From assembly GCA_951217055.1 (NCBI GenBank), contig OX578285.1, forward strand, positions 47,866,024-47,930,023: a DNA stretch of 64,000 nt, written 5' to 3'. Made by a program: the position numbers and the translations under genes. This DNA comes from Gerris lacustris (Eukaryota; Arthropoda; Insecta; Hemiptera; Gerridae). How positions within the stretch are numbered: position 1 is the stretch's first letter; each line of letters starts with the position of its first letter. Below are positions 1 through 12,120 of the stretch, in pieces. The notes under the pieces are model-generated. The model ran no database searches. It was not told the DNA's origin and saw only the letters and a list, made by a program, of their open reading frames with translations.

Positions 1-227
1 AGTTGTTCGATTACCAATCAAATCGACCCTATAAAGTAATTAGTGTCTCGTATAAAGCCCTGGTAGAATTGTTCTAACTGGTCTGTAGCATTTGATTAAT
101 GCTTTTCACAACCATTTATCAAAATTACTTTTCCAGTTTCGTATTTACTAATAATATCGACGTATAAAAATTACGTTTTCTACGTTCGTAATATTAAGTT
201 TGAGCCGTTTAGTTCTTAACATGTATC

Positions 228-231
<4 letters not shown>

Positions 232-309
<78 letters not shown>
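232..309. repeat. (AT)n microsatellite
   Basis: About 38 uninterrupted AT units. They sit directly before the left end of dispersed repeat A copy 1. Confidence 0.97.
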
Positions 310-310
<1 letters not shown>

Positions 311-314
<4 letters not shown>

Positions 315-1182
315 GAATTTTTGTCTGTATACATTGGTCAGAATTGAAGAATTTTTGGATACTTTTTTATTTCATACATTCTGAAAACCGAATCCGGCCT
401 TAACTTTTTTCGTGTATGTATGTAAGTGTGTCTGTCACCACCAGTCCAACTTTATAGGAGCAAAACGAAATCGATTAATATTTTTTGAGAGGTGAGCGCA
501 ATTATGTTGCGCATGTAGTGAGGTTGGTTTCATCAACAAATATTGAGTAGAACCGAAGTTATTAACAATTTAAAAAAAATTAGGTTGATTAAGTATATAT
601 TAAGTGACAACCCCCACTGACTCGCTCATAAAAATGTTTGGGTACTTCTAGACCATCTAAAGACTCTCGTTTTTTTTGCGTTTGGTCGGAAATAGGCTAT
701 AGCCTAAAACCGACTAGAAAAATCCGATAAGTTAAAAAAAAAAAAAAATTCTTATCCCTCTTAGTAAAGTAAAGTTGGCGGGCGCAACTTTAAAGTCATT
801 TTTTAAGGCTTATTGCGGTAATTCGTATCAAAAAGCAGATCGCACCAGCGGTAACTGATTTTAGAAGATCTACAACTTTGGTCCTATGACTTTTTGTCGT
901 ACCTCAATCAATTCTACCTTAAATAGAGCTGAATTTGATTTTGTTTAAAAAATTTAACTTTGATCTCTTTTGGCGGCCGCAATTGTTGACCGATTAAATT
1001 TCTGATTGGGGTGCTTAAACCTCACATTGATGCTCTTTAAATCGAGTATTAATTATTTTATTAATTTGTCCTAGAACTAGAGTTATTAAATATTTACTGG
1101 TGCAACTGCCGTATTGAGAGAAGAAACTGGTAATTAATTTAATGCACCAATGGTTGAAGATTGTTCAATGACTTCCTAGTCT
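311..1182 (+). mobile_element. Dispersed repeat family A, copy 1 (longest copy)
   Basis: Matches two other places in the window: 31458-32092 (inverted) and 44873-45320 (direct). Shared landmarks in order are a TTGTCTGTA start, GGATACTTTTT, AACCGAATC.GGC, a TCTGTC.CCACCAG block, AACGAAATCGATT, GTGAGCGCAA.TATGTTGCGCATG, and ACTTCTAGACCA.CTA near position 645. Copies 1 and 2 also share the right end (GTCCTAGAACTAGAGTTATTAAATAT, here split across about 1070-1095, then TGCACCAATGGTTGA). No coding frame was recognised, so this is a non-autonomous element or a degraded tail of a larger one. No target duplication was found. Confidence 0.8.
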
Positions 1183-1551
1183 AATTGGTTTTAACTACGT
1201 TTATTTCCTCATTTATTATATATATTATTTTAGCATTGATATTTATTACTATATTGCTTAGTTTCGATTGGCTATTTCTTTTATATATATATAAATAGAC
1301 TCTAAACTACTATTTGGAGAGTATTATTAATAATCCATTAGAAATGGAATGAATGATGTATTATATTGGCCTGATTCTATTCCTAGAAGGCTTTGGAAAC
1401 AAAACTGTTAATTGCTAAAACATTTAATTGATACCCTACATAATTAAAGGCTACATAGCCACTAATACCTAGCATGAGGGTGAAGGTTAGTCTAATATAA
1501 AAACAAGGAAAAACATACATAATATGGATTTATTTAATCCATTAATTTATT
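1183..1551. other. Unassigned AT-rich DNA
   Basis: AT-rich sequence with a short TATATATA run near 1283-1294. No repeat partner, gene or structured RNA was seen. Confidence 0.5.
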
Positions 1552-2240
1552 AAACTTGTTGAAGGTATAATAGATTCTTGTGGTATACCTTGGTAAAATC
1601 ATATGTGATAAGTGGATATAAAGCTTGTTGAAGGTATCATAGATTCTTGTGGTATACCTTAGTAAAACCATAGGTGATAAGTGGATATGAAGCTTGTTGA
1701 AGGTATCATAGATTCTTGTGGTATACCTCGGTAAAATCATAGGCGTTAAGTGGATATGAAGCTTGTTGAAGGTATCATTGATTCTTGTGGTATACCTCGG
1801 TAAAATCATAGGCGTTAAGTGGATATGAAGCTTGTTGAAGGTATCATAGATTCTTGTGGTATACCTCGGTAAAATCATAGGCGTTAAGTGGATATGAAGC
1901 TTGTTGAAGGTATCATCGATTCTTGTGGTATACCTCGGTAAAATCATAGGTGTTAAGTGGATATGAAGCTTGTTGAAGGTATCATAGATTCTTGTGGTAT
2001 ACCTCGGTAAAATCATAGGCGTTAAGTGGATATGAAGCTTGTTGAAGGTATCATCGATTCTTGTGGTATACCTCGGTAAAATCATAGGTGCTAAGTGGAT
2101 ATGAAGCTTGTTGAAGGTATCATCGATTCTTGTGGTATACCTCGGTAAAATCATAGGCGTTAAGTGGATATGAAGCTTGTTGAAGGTATCATAGATTCTT
2201 GTGGTATACCTCGGCAAAATCATAGGTGTTCCATAGAGTG
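1552..2240. repeat. 69-bp minisatellite, about 10 copies
   Basis: The landmark AAGCTTGTTGAAGGTAT recurs at 1621, 1690, 1759 and onward at exactly 69 bp. Units differ by a few substitutions (ATAGATT/ATCGATT, GGCGTTAAG/GGTGATAAG). Because 69 is 3 x 23, a frame stays open on the minus strand through the whole array (1534-2247) and would encode a 23-residue repeat with a PRYTTRI core. That openness follows from the period. I see no promoter, non-repetitive domain or signal peptide, so I do not call it a gene. Confidence 0.95.
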
Positions 2241-2326
2241 ACATCACTTGATGGAATGTTTGCGCCCCAAAATCTTTAAAAAATTAAAAAAAAGTTTTCA
2301 ATAAGACTATTGTTTGTCAATGTCAG

Positions 2327-2975
2327 CAGGCCCCGATTTAGGGTAAGCTGCACCCTAGGAAAAACCTTTTACCTTTATATTTTACCTTTATCCCCCACCC
2401 AAAAAGAGCACTTACATATTTGTGATTACTGAATAGTATTTTCGGGGATAGGGCTGAGGTAAAACTGTAGTATCAAGCCACCTTAGAAGAACAGGTTAAA
2501 AAATTGGGGGGGGGGGGGGCCTCACTCGAATGTACTGTTTAGACAAAGGGGTATCATCTCTAAAATGTACATATTAATTATATAGAAATAAGCTTTCAAA
2601 TGTATAAATATTAAAAGTAAACTGTTTCGACAAAGGGATATAATCTCTTAAGTATCAGAATCAAGCGAAATTGTGCTGCCAAGCGATTCTCGGCTGTATT
2701 GATAACTGCAGATTAGCCTGGGTGGTAACCATATACTGTTGTAAAAATTACGTATTAGGTATTAACCTGAAATGTTCTGTACTGTTGATAAACAATTAGT
2801 AGGCCTATATTTCTTTTTTAAATAATATTAAGTTTTTACAACTACGTTTTTAGTGCAAACTGCAAACATACATGAACATGATTTTAAAGGTACCAGTTTG
2901 CTGAAAATTTTCCGCCCCCCCAGAAATTGCCGCCCTGGCAATGGCCCAGTCTGCCCATTGGTAAATGGGGGCCTG
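2327..2975. mobile_element. hAT-like non-autonomous element with 8-bp target duplication
   Basis: The element begins CAGGCCCC and ends with its inverse GGGGCCTG. Both sides carry the perfect 8-bp direct repeat AATGTCAG (2319-2326 and 2976-2983), the hAT signature. It is 649 bp with no transposase frame and includes a G-run at about 2506-2519. It lies immediately upstream of a LINE fragment. Confidence 0.88.
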
Positions 2976-3070
2976 AATGTCAGTGATTAAGTCTAAGTGA
3001 CTCTTCCCTCCGTCCACTAATCAACTGATACAATTGATCATCGAGTCGTAAAAGATCGACAACGCATCAG

Positions 3071-3652
3071 ATGATACAGAATCAAGTCTCAGTAAATATC
3101 CATGCAAAACAATGTACAATACAGAATTCAAATTATAGTTGCAACTCACTAGATAGGGTGAATACTATAAAATATTTAGGAGTAATAATTGATTGCAATA
3201 TCAAATGGAAAGAACACGCGAATTGGGTGGTTACAAGAATTAGGAAAACCATGCATAGCTTTGTTAAAATAAGGAAATTCGCTAACAAACAAATACTTAA
3301 ACTTTTATACCACGCTCTCGTAGAGTCTATAATAAACTACTGTGTGTTGGCTAGGGGTATGGCCGCACCCACGATATCTGAGCAAGTAAGTGTAGCACAG
3401 AAAACTATAATAAAAATATCATTAAAAAAGCCAAAACGATACTCCAGTGAACTTACATACTCAGATTTCAGAGTCTTGCCAGTTCATCTTCTATATAAAA
3501 AATTGATATTGTTACACTATTTCCAAGAAAATAAAACGATAAACAAACATAAATACAGTACGAGATCACAACACAAAAACACAGTTCAAGTTCCATTGTG
3601 CCACACTACTAAAAAACAAAGACATGCTTCTTATCTGGCACCCGTGTATTAA
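3071..3652 (+). pseudogene. Non-LTR retrotransposon reverse transcriptase, C-terminal fragment
   Basis: A 193-residue open frame with the region that follows the catalytic core in Jockey/CR1-type LINE polymerases: KYLGVIIDCNIKWKEH (residues 34-49), a basic helix with RIRKTMHSFVKIRKF, then LLYHALVESIINYC (about 78-91). The catalytic YADD region and everything upstream are missing, so the start codon is only the first Met of a 5'-truncated copy. A plausible LINE 3' UTR continues to about 3975: T-rich, then GACGGGGCCTTGGCTC and CTACTGAGGGCCCTCACC. Neighbours are transposon DNA. The clade is uncertain. Confidence 0.85.
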
Positions 3653-3975
3653 AATCAACTCCCGGACTCATTTAAACAAATAAAAACATATTCAACATTT
3701 AAATTTAAACTAAAACAATTATCTTATGGCAATAATAGACAGACAGATAACATATAATCAATATGTAAGTATCTTCGTATATATATATATACATATTTTT
3801 CCTTTGCTTCATGTATTTTTTATTTTATTCGTTTTTTTTATTTTTTTTCTCTATGTCTGATTTTTGCCTGTAAATAGAAAGTAGAGACGGGGCCTTGGCT
3901 CTAGATTTTCTTTAATCTACTGAGGGCCCTCACCAAGTTTAATTTACTAATAAGACTATCTTCATCTTAAAAACT
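3653..3975 (+). mobile_element. Probable 3' UTR of the LINE fragment
   Basis: Follows the RT fragment without a break. It has a short TA run (3778-3791), a T-rich tract, and a GC-richer block at 3885-3935 ending near GAGGGCCCTCACC. No poly(A) tail or target duplication could be fixed, so the 3' limit is approximate. Confidence 0.5.
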
Positions 3976-5310
3976 GTTTATATAAGGTCCTGATGGACGG
4001 TGAGGGATGGGCCCGTGAAGTTTGTAATTGCAGTAAATGGATAATTGACGAAATTAACGATGTAGTCATTGAAAAGATTAAGGACGGTTATGCAGAAGGT
4101 TGCTGACCCGAGCATCTTGAATCGAAGGATTTAGAGTAGACGGGAATCAGTAGTGTCGTTACGACATCCTACTTGCACGTTATAGCAGTATGCTTGTATA
4201 CCGGGCTACTCTTTTTACTACACCTATAGTTAAAAAGGTTATTTGGAAGTTGAAACCGTAATGTTTATCGCTTTTATTTTGTACGATATTACGAAAATAA
4301 GTTCGATAACTTACTTGAAGGCCGATGTAACCGACAACAGGATGGAAACTTGGTTAAGGACGACCGGAGGATTTATATCGTACGAGTTGTTTGTAAGAGA
4401 AAGCAAATTATTCTAACACTTATCTTACTTATTCACACCTTAACGCATCGAACAATTTGGTTTTGCCAAGTTTACCAATATTTACCGGTCGTCGATATAA
4501 AATTTTTCTTTTTATCTTGTTCTAGCTGGATTCCCGTGTTGTGCCATGAAGTGTGTTATTTTAATATATTATATTTTTTAATTAATGGGATTAAATTACC
4601 TTCCACAAGCATTAAAATTACTTCACTATGCAAGTATATCTTGATGCCCCTGAGTTCGCCCCTTCCCTTATTTCTATACCCCTCCCCTCCCCTCCCATCA
4701 ATCTATTATTTGCAAAATCCCTTATTACCATTTAATTCCGACTGCTCTTTTCAATTTTAGCATTCCTGGAGTAGCAGAGATTATTTTTTGTATAATTGGG
4801 ATTATCTTTAATAAATATTCTTACATTCTAAAGACGGAAAGTTCATCTTGGTTCAATTCCCCGCCTTTTTTTAATTTGCATTTAATTTCCTTGCAGATCG
4901 ATAACATTTTAGAAAATCTCTATTGGCAGACATCAATATTAATTTAAAGATTATCTTATAGTCTTTTTATAATTATTTTATAACTACAATTTTTATTTTT
5001 ATATTTGTTAATTAGTATATATTATCAATTTAATTTCATTATGCTTGTGCTGTGTTTAATTAATTATTAGATTGGGAACTGGAAATATAATGTAAAATTA
5101 TCTAAATGTGATTTTAGAATTAAAGAACTGTGACAGAAGATGACCCTATAAAGGTCTTTTTAATATTTTTTTAACTGTCATCTTAATTCAAAATGGCTGC
5201 TATTTATATGGAAAATACGATGTGACAATATCTCCTGGACCAACTGCATTGGAACCTAAATTAATGTGTTGTTGGATTCTTTTCATTAGATAAACATCTT
5301 TTGTAAAAGG
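3976..5310. other. Unassigned DNA
   Basis: Mixed composition to about 4350, then AT-rich. A pyrimidine tract of CCCCT units lies at 4680-4697. The 136-residue frame at 4350-4760 is low in complexity at its end and matches no family I know. Confidence 0.45.
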
Positions 5311-5900
5311 ATTTTATCTCCAGTAGGGAAAAAAAGTTATGATTTTGAATTAGTTTAGAGGGACTAAAACAGGTATTTTCATCCCTAACTCAAAAAGTAG
5401 GGAAAAAAAGTAAAAGTAGGGCGAAAAAGTAAAGTAGGGCAAAAAAGTAAAGATTGCAACTTAATTATTTTATAAATAGTAGAAAATGAATGGCAAATGT
5501 AATGAAGTTGTTGAAATCAGGTTGGCGGCACTGCGCTTTTTTGACCATGTTTATTATTGATTCATAACCTGCATCTAAATAACCTTCTATTTGAGTTTAA
5601 TTCCAATTCTTATTTGATTTTAATATTGAATCTCTAATATCTGCTATTGAAAGTCCTAATAATTATTGTTATTCATTAAAATAATTCATTTATTCATTAA
5701 AAACTGTGCAATGGACGAAAATGTGTATTTTCTTCCTACTGGAGATAAAATATTGTATATACCTCGTGAGTAAAGAGTCTAATTCCCTCGGCTTCACCTC
5801 GGGATTTAGGGACCATGGTTCCTTCGGCTTCGCCTCAAGAACCAACTTTTTCGCTCAGGGAATAATGGCTTACTTTACTCCCTAGGTGCATAAATAGCTA
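5311..5900. mobile_element. Inverted-repeat element family E, copy 1
   Basis: An inverted pair frames 5311-5751: ATTTTATCTCCAGTAGG at the left and CCTACTGGAGATAAAAT at the right. Copy 2 (18724-19320) has the same ends with one transition (ATTTTACCTCCAG). Both copies continue right of that pair with ATTGTA..TACCT..GAGTAAA, then a GC-rich segment with CCTCGGCTTC.CCTC and TTCGGCTTCGCCTCA, then TTACTTT.CTCCC..GGTGC. This right block is itself an imperfect inverted repeat. AGTAGGG(A/C)AAAAAAGTA is repeated at about 5395-5450. No coding frame and no clear target duplication. Confidence 0.72.
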
Positions 5901-7327
5901 TTTCAATAGGCCATTTTGATGATCTGCAAATATGTCTGGATATCTCCAGAACCTTGAGATGATCTTGAAATTTGGAATTTAGCATCCTTTTATGCGGCAA
6001 AAAAACTTGAATTAAGACGGCGGGTCACAAATATTGCTTAGCGAACCTTAAAGAGGGAGGGAAACCTACCTAATTTGGTTTTAGAGATATCGTAATTGAG
6101 TTAGTCGTGTTTGGATTATATGTGAATATATATATACATATTACCTCCTACAAGCATGCAAACTTACCTACATACTAACAAACAATAAAACATAGCCTTT
6201 GTCACTCGGGAATAGTGTAGCATTCAATCAGTGAAAGAATTTTCAGAATCATATTAAATAGTTCCAGAGATTACCTCCTATAAACATACGGAAAATTTCA
6301 CCTCTGTAATATTTGCATAGTTTTAAAAACAGTAACTACACTTTGCTGAATCAAGTGTATTTACAGGAGCAACTCAAATTTTGTATCAAAGAACTCTATT
6401 ATAACTGCTTTTTAAAAAAGAACTGCGACGCTGCAGACATTAATCTGCAGCATAAGTTTAGCCTGCGACATTCAAGAAGAAGTATTGCTCAAAACTGATT
6501 TTTTATTTTAATTGCTCAATCAATTTTAATAAGGATTTATATTTTCAAGGCGACGCGACGCTTACCACATAAGAACTGCTTTCTGTTTATTACTTTCATG
6601 ATGAGATTCAGTTACATAAACATCTGTACTTGTCGTGAACCCAGCGAGCAAGAAATGAGTCGCGTTTCTATTCTCTTTTTATGCTTCTATTTAAAATATA
6701 GAGGCAAATTATTTTGTGCTTTACAGCACATAGATTAGTTACAGATAAAACCTTATATGTAGACCCATTTTTTCTAAACAGTCGCGTGTAAAACAACCAT
6801 ACTGCAAGTATTTTTTCATTCAAGGTAGCCAATTATTGCTTAACCTCCTCGGCAGTGTCAGTGATCCGTAGCATTTAATCGCTTGTACAATTAAAAGTGA
6901 TTCCTTATACAATTACTATATAAATAGATAGATGAATTATCTGCAATTATATTTACGATCCTTCGCTTAAGAAGCAATATGTATAAATCTTTCTATTTTT
7001 TTTATTACTAATTAAATCGTATATTATACGAACCGTAAAGTTTATGTGTTAAATGATTAATGTTATTATCTTCTTGGTTTGTATTATGTATTATTCGTAT
7101 TAGCTTATGAATTCGTAGGTATGGAATCACTTGGATGATGAATTCTAAAATCAGATTTCAGTACTGACTGTTTATTCATCTGATAATATTCAAGAAATAT
7201 CCGACCTTCCTTGGTCAATCAGAATAATTATATTAAAATCTTGGTTAAAGAAATAAACGGATAATTTGTTAGTCTCCAGTCTTGGCCGTAAGATGCCTAG
7301 CTTTTCATCTAGACTGACAATTATTGA
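5901..7327. other. Unassigned DNA
   Basis: No repeat partner within the window and no recognisable gene. A 20-bp imperfect hairpin (CTGCAG..CTGCAG) lies at about 6431-6450. The 61-residue frame at 6313-6498 is not supported by anything else. Confidence 0.4.
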
Positions 7328-7529
7328 CAGTGGCGTACACAGGGGGGGGCCCAAGGGGCCCTGGCCCCCCCCGAAATGATTACATACCTAAGACCCGCCA
7401 TACACTTAAAACCAAAAAAACACAGTACTGACAGATGCATTCGAATTGGCTGTAAATATTTTCCAATAAAAGAAATTAATTAAGTATTATCTTATGGTAT
7501 GTGTATACACTTAATCACCCCAAATAAGC

Positions 7530-8640
7530 TCGGCCCGGATTTGCGATAGAATTAAATTCATTCAACACTATACCGTCCCGATTGTCGGCTGGGCCCGGAT
7601 TTTGCCGATGGAATTAAATTTATTAAACACTATACCGGCCCGACTGTCGGCTGGGCCCGGATTTTGCCGATGGAATTAAATTTATTAAACACTATACCGG
7701 CCCGACTGTCGGCTGGGCCCGGATTTTGCCGATGGAATTAAATTTATTAAACACTATACCGGCCCGACTGTCGGCTGGGCCCGGATTTTGCCGATGGAAT
7801 TAAATTTATTAAACACTATACCGGCCCGACTGTCGGCTGGGCCCGGATTTTGCCGATGGAATTAAATTTATTAAACACTATACCGGCCCGACTGTCTGCT
7901 GGGCCCGGATTTTGCCGATGGAATTAAATTTATTAAACACTATACCGGCCCGACTGTCGGCTGGGCCCGGATTTTGCCGATGGAATTAAATTTATTAAAC
8001 ACTATACCGGCCCGACTGTCGGCTGGGCCCGGCTTTTTATCGATGAAACTAAAATTATTAAACACTTTAGCGGCCCGATTTTGGCTGGACCGAGATTTTT
8101 GCTGATAGAATTAGATTCATTGAATTGAATTAGGATGCATGAAATAAATCAGCTCATTTGCCGACTAGGCCTTGATTTTTGCCAGTGGAACTAAAAACAT
8201 TAAACTTGATCGACCCGATTTCGGCTGGGCCCGATTTTTCGCCAATTGAATTTAATGATTTTTTGTGGTTTTAGTCCAGTTCAATAGCATAGGTTGCATT
8301 ATAGGACAGCTTCAATTCATTACGAATCCTAATGCAATGAATTGAATTTGGATTCGTGAAAATAGACTGCTCCGATTGACAGCTAGGCCCGGATTTTCTG
8401 CTATAGAATTAAGTGCATTGAATTGATTAGGATGAGTACAATGAATCAGCCTGATTGCTAGTAGGCCCGATTTTGTCGATGGAAATTATGCATCAAAATA
8501 AATTGGGATGCATTCAATTATAGACCCGATTGCCGGCTCGGCCTAGGTGTTAAGCACATTAAATTAAATGAGGCCCGAGTCAACTTGAACTTTTGCCGAT
8601 GGAATTAAATTAATTGAATTAAAATATGCACACTAGACTG
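7530..8640. repeat. 62-bp satellite, homogeneous then decaying
   Basis: GGGCCCGGATTTTGCC recurs at 7591, 7653, 7715 and onward every 62 bp. About 8.5 nearly identical units run to about 8065, each with ATACCGGCCCGACTGTCGGC. From 8065 to 8640 the same words persist (GGCCCGGATTTT.., GATGGAATTAAAT) in diverged, irregularly spaced units. The whole array lies inside the hAT-type element. Confidence 0.93.
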
Positions 8641-9089
8641 GCTTAAACGGGAAAATGATGGTTGTGGATTTCAGTAGCAAATGTTTGTTTTGGACCAGGA
8701 TTGTGTGTAGAGCGCTACGTGGGTTCTCTTGTCTCTGCGGCATTCCCCTCTTGCTGACTCAGGTCGGACTAGTGTTCGTCGACATGTAGTGGGAAAACAG
8801 AGGCAATATAAATAAATAGTAATAGTAAATTTAAATCTAAAAACTCAAAAAGCGTTCAGAAAACATTTGATGTTAAATGTCCCATGCAATTACCCAGCGA
8901 ATGAGCGAATGATTCTTTTGTTTTGCAATAGGTATTTAATTTTCTTAGAGAAGAATTCTCTTCTAGATAAAAATTTGAAATTCGTATGTGCTCCAAATCC
9001 ACGTTTGCTTTTGCAGTATGGATCACGTTTTGCTTCCGACCTTACCAAAGGAAGATATGTGACAGTTCTGAAGAACGAACAATTTTTAT

Positions 9090-9910
9090 GTCTCCGATTT
9101 CAAAAATTCCAAGACAGAAATCTGTTCAACAACAGGGTAGTTTGGGTCCCGTGTCCGCCTGTCCTTCAATTTTTGCGAACCAACATATCTTAAAAGCTAT
9201 TCGTCCAATTTCATTGAAATTTTGATGGTAGGTCATAATTAGCCAGGTTATAACATTGCTGATCCCGTATAAGTTTCAATCTTCTGCACCCATTTATTTA
9301 TCTTCCACATTCGCACAGACATACATTTATTTACACCTATATCTTCAAAAGTACTCATCTGATTTTTATGAAATTTTATTGGTTTGTTTAAAGTAGCCCG
9401 CAGATAACCCAAGAATAATTTCAACCATCTGCGCTCTTAATATATTGCTATATTGATACTTTATTCATGTTAAATTTACTCAATTTTCCCTCCTTTTTTA
9501 CATGAATTAAAGTATCAATTTATCAAAATTTAACCAGCGCAGACAGTTAAAATTAATCTGTGAGCTTTTATCATATAAGTTTTATAATATCAGATGAATA
9601 TTTTTAAAGATAAGGTGTAAATAAATGTATGTGTGTGCACATGTGGAAGAGAAATGGTGGCAGGTGGAGAAATGTGGTGGAGGGAAATGGGACTAGAAGA
9701 TTGGACCTTATATAGGACCAACAATGGACTTTTTATATGCTAATTAACTGCCATCCGAATTTCATTAAAATCGAAAGAGTAGTTTTTAAGAATTGTTCGC
9801 AATGATTGAGCGAGAGACAGACTAACAGCCAGAAACGGGATCAAAAATGTCTGATAACTGGAACAGATTTCTGTCTTGGAATTATTGGAATCGGAGACAA
9901 CGATCACATC
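9090..9910. repeat. Degenerate inverted duplication inside the hAT-type element
   Basis: CTCCGATTTC..AATTCCAAGACAGAAATCTGTT near 9092-9126 is mirrored by AACAGATTTCTGTCTTGGAATT..GAATCGGAG near 9860-9897. Further pairs step inward, such as TTACACCTATATCTTCAAAAGTA against TTTTTAAAGATAAGGTGTAA, centred near 9480. The arms have many mismatches. Confidence 0.7.
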
Positions 9911-10240
9911 ACATACTGAGGTGTTACCCATAGGCTTTTAATTTAATTAAATATGAGGTTAGAAATTGAAATTAGAGTGTTGAAAAGGGGGAGAAATTAC
10001 AATTATAATAAATTATGGGGTATGCTAAACCCGCATATAAGTTAAATTAGGTTGGGCCCCCCCCGAAAAAATTTTCTGTGTACGCTACTGATTATTGATT
10101 TTCATTGGGCACAAGAACAAAGGCGCTGATATAAACTAGCGATATTTAAATTGACAATGTATTTGATAATCTTCAACTCTAAAACTGCATGTTTTCTTTG
10201 CATCCAGAATTATTAATTAATTATATATTAATATTAATTA

Positions 10241-10575
10241 GCCTTCAGACTATGACGTTACTTGCTTTGCCATTCATTCTATTTGCATTCTAACCTCCAG
10301 AATATGACGTTACTTGCTTTGCCATTCATTCTATTTGCATCCTAACCTCCAGAATATTACGTTACTTGCTTTGCCATTCATTCTATTTGCATCCTAACCT
10401 CCAGAATATTACGTTACTTGCTTTGCCATTCATTCTATTTGCATTCTAACCTCCAGAATATTACGTTACTTGCTTTGACATTCATTCTATTTTCATTCTA
10501 TCCTCCAGAATATTACGTTACTTACTTTGCCATTCATTCTATTTTCATCCTAACATCCAGAAGATGACTTTGTTT
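10241..10575. repeat. 52-bp minisatellite, about 6 copies
   Basis: GTTACTTGCTTTGCCATTCATTCTATTT recurs every 52 bp from about 10256. Successive units carry ATATGACG, then ATATTACG, and the last is strongly diverged. It starts about 140 bp right of the hAT-type element. Confidence 0.93.
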
Positions 10576-11613
10576 GCTTTACTATTTTTTCTATTTTAAC
10601 AAAAATTAAAAAGTCTAACCAAAAAATATTTGATTTTTAAAAGTCTTTCCTTGAAGGAAAACGTATTTGTTAAAGGACTTAAGCTATATGGCAATATATT
10701 ATATTGAGAGGAAAAAGTTAACCGAAGGATTAGCGTATTTTCAATTCGCGTGAATTTAAGATTAAAATGCTTGTAATTTATCTTATCTTCTTACATATTC
10801 TTTTAATTAAACAAGAATAAATATTACAGTAACAATTGTATTTGTTATGATAGTATTATAGAACACAAAACTACAACTTCACAGATGTTAAACTTTTGTT
10901 GCTTAATAAAAATCGTGAGAAATAATGCATAGGTGAAAGGTTGCATCTGGAGTTGACGGAGCTCGTCTTAACGCAACTTGAGTATTGTTGGTGATATTGG
11001 AGTTCTTAGGTAACTATGAATCTATGTATAGACAAAGGAACGCATATCTCTCTCTTCGTTCCCTGTTAAAAACTATCCTCCGTTCTTGGTTGAATGAACA
11101 TAAATGCTTTAAAGCACATGGCTCAAACATATTGTGGTCAGGTGACAGGTGACAAGTCTTACAATTATCATCGGTGATTCGAAATTACTGGCCATGGCTT
11201 GCTAATATTTCAACTTTCATTTAGTTCTTGGAATTTTGTTTATGCTATACATAAATGGACAAAAGTGTAAACAAATTTATACCGATGTATTAAAATTGTT
11301 TCTCGAATATTCTTTTTTTTCTTTTTTTACGTCCTAGGACGTAAACAAATTTTTCTTTTGTGCTGGTAGCTATCAAAACTTCCGTTTTAGCGCTGTAATC
11401 TTTGTAGATATCTTCTTAATTCGATTAAAATCCGCTAGATGTCAATGCGTTTTATTTATCTTTCCTTATAGTGTAACCTCTTTTTAAGGTTTCATTTTTT
11501 TAAAAATCTTAAGTATGTAATAATATTTGTTATTATTATATTGATTATTAATTAATATTTAATGTTTTTTCATTGTCTGCTACCTCGGAAAAAATAGCAT
11601 ATATGCTACACGA
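10576..11613. other. Unassigned AT-rich DNA
   Basis: No repeat partner or coding signal was recognised. Confidence 0.45.
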
Positions 11614-11694
11614 CTGTGAAGTGTTTTTTCTTAAGTGTGTTTTCGCTCGACAGTAAATGTAATTGCCGCGGTAAAGAAAAAACTCACTTCACAG
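11614..11694. repeat. Short inverted repeat (hairpin) of about 81 bp
   Basis: CTGTGAAGTG.TTTTTTCTT at the left pairs with AAGAAAAAA.TCACTTCACAG at the right. The loop carries GCCGCGGTAAAG, a word close to the TGCGGTAAAG motif of families C and D. Confidence 0.75.
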
Positions 11695-11715
11695 CCTAGT
11701 AACATAATATACTAT

Positions 11716-12015
11716 TATATCCCCCTCCCTATCTTGTACATCCCTAGTTTTGGAACCCGATATGTTCTAAACGTATCCTGAATTTTCCTAGGTCAGCACT
11801 GTGTGATTATAGTCTTGTCTGGCATACACCTAATACAGTACGGCATGCTCTAAACGTATAATTTATTTTATACCCCCTCCCTCTATCTTGTACATCCCTA
11901 GTTTTGAAACCCGATAGGTTCTAAACGTATCCTAAATTTTCCTAATTCTGTCCTGTATGATTCTTGTGTCTTGTCTGGCATACACCTACAGCCCGGTATG
12001 ATCTAAACGTATTTT
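11716..12015. repeat. 152-bp direct duplication
   Basis: CCCCCTCCCT..ATCTTGTACATCCCTAG begins at 11721 and again at 11873. Both units continue with AACCCGATA.GTTCTAAACGTATCCT and end with TTGTCTGGCATACACCTA and TCTAAACGTAT. Confidence 0.9.
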
Positions 12016-12120
12016 ACATTATCTTAGAGACCTATAACGTTGTGTTTAGTTCTAAAGCCCGGTTGGTCTTAGATCTTTCCGGTTTATTACAGTAATGGGT
12101 AGTTTCTCGCTTGAATACTA

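Larger units (their letters stand above)
7328..10090. mobile_element. 2.76-kb hAT-type element containing a satellite array
   Basis: Ends are CAGTGGCGTACACAG (7328) and the inverse CTGTGTACGCTACTG (ending 10090), with one mismatch. A perfect 8-bp direct repeat ATTATTGA flanks it (7320-7327 and 10091-10098). Subterminal runs of C/G lie at both ends (GGGGGGGCCC and GGGCCCCCCCC). The interior holds a 62-bp satellite (7530-8640), a 108-residue open frame (8867-9193, no recognised family) and a long degenerate inverted duplication (about 9090-9910). No transposase was recognised, so it would have been moved in trans. Confidence 0.9.

Noticed and set aside
4350..4760. 136-residue plus-strand frame
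   Set aside because: Leu/Ile/Phe-rich with a low-complexity PLPLFLYPSPPLP end encoded by a CCCCT tract. No family resemblance.
8867..9193. 108-residue frame in the 2.76-kb hAT-type element as its transposase
   Set aside because: It shows none of the hAT catalytic or dimerisation motifs and overlaps the start of an inverted duplication.
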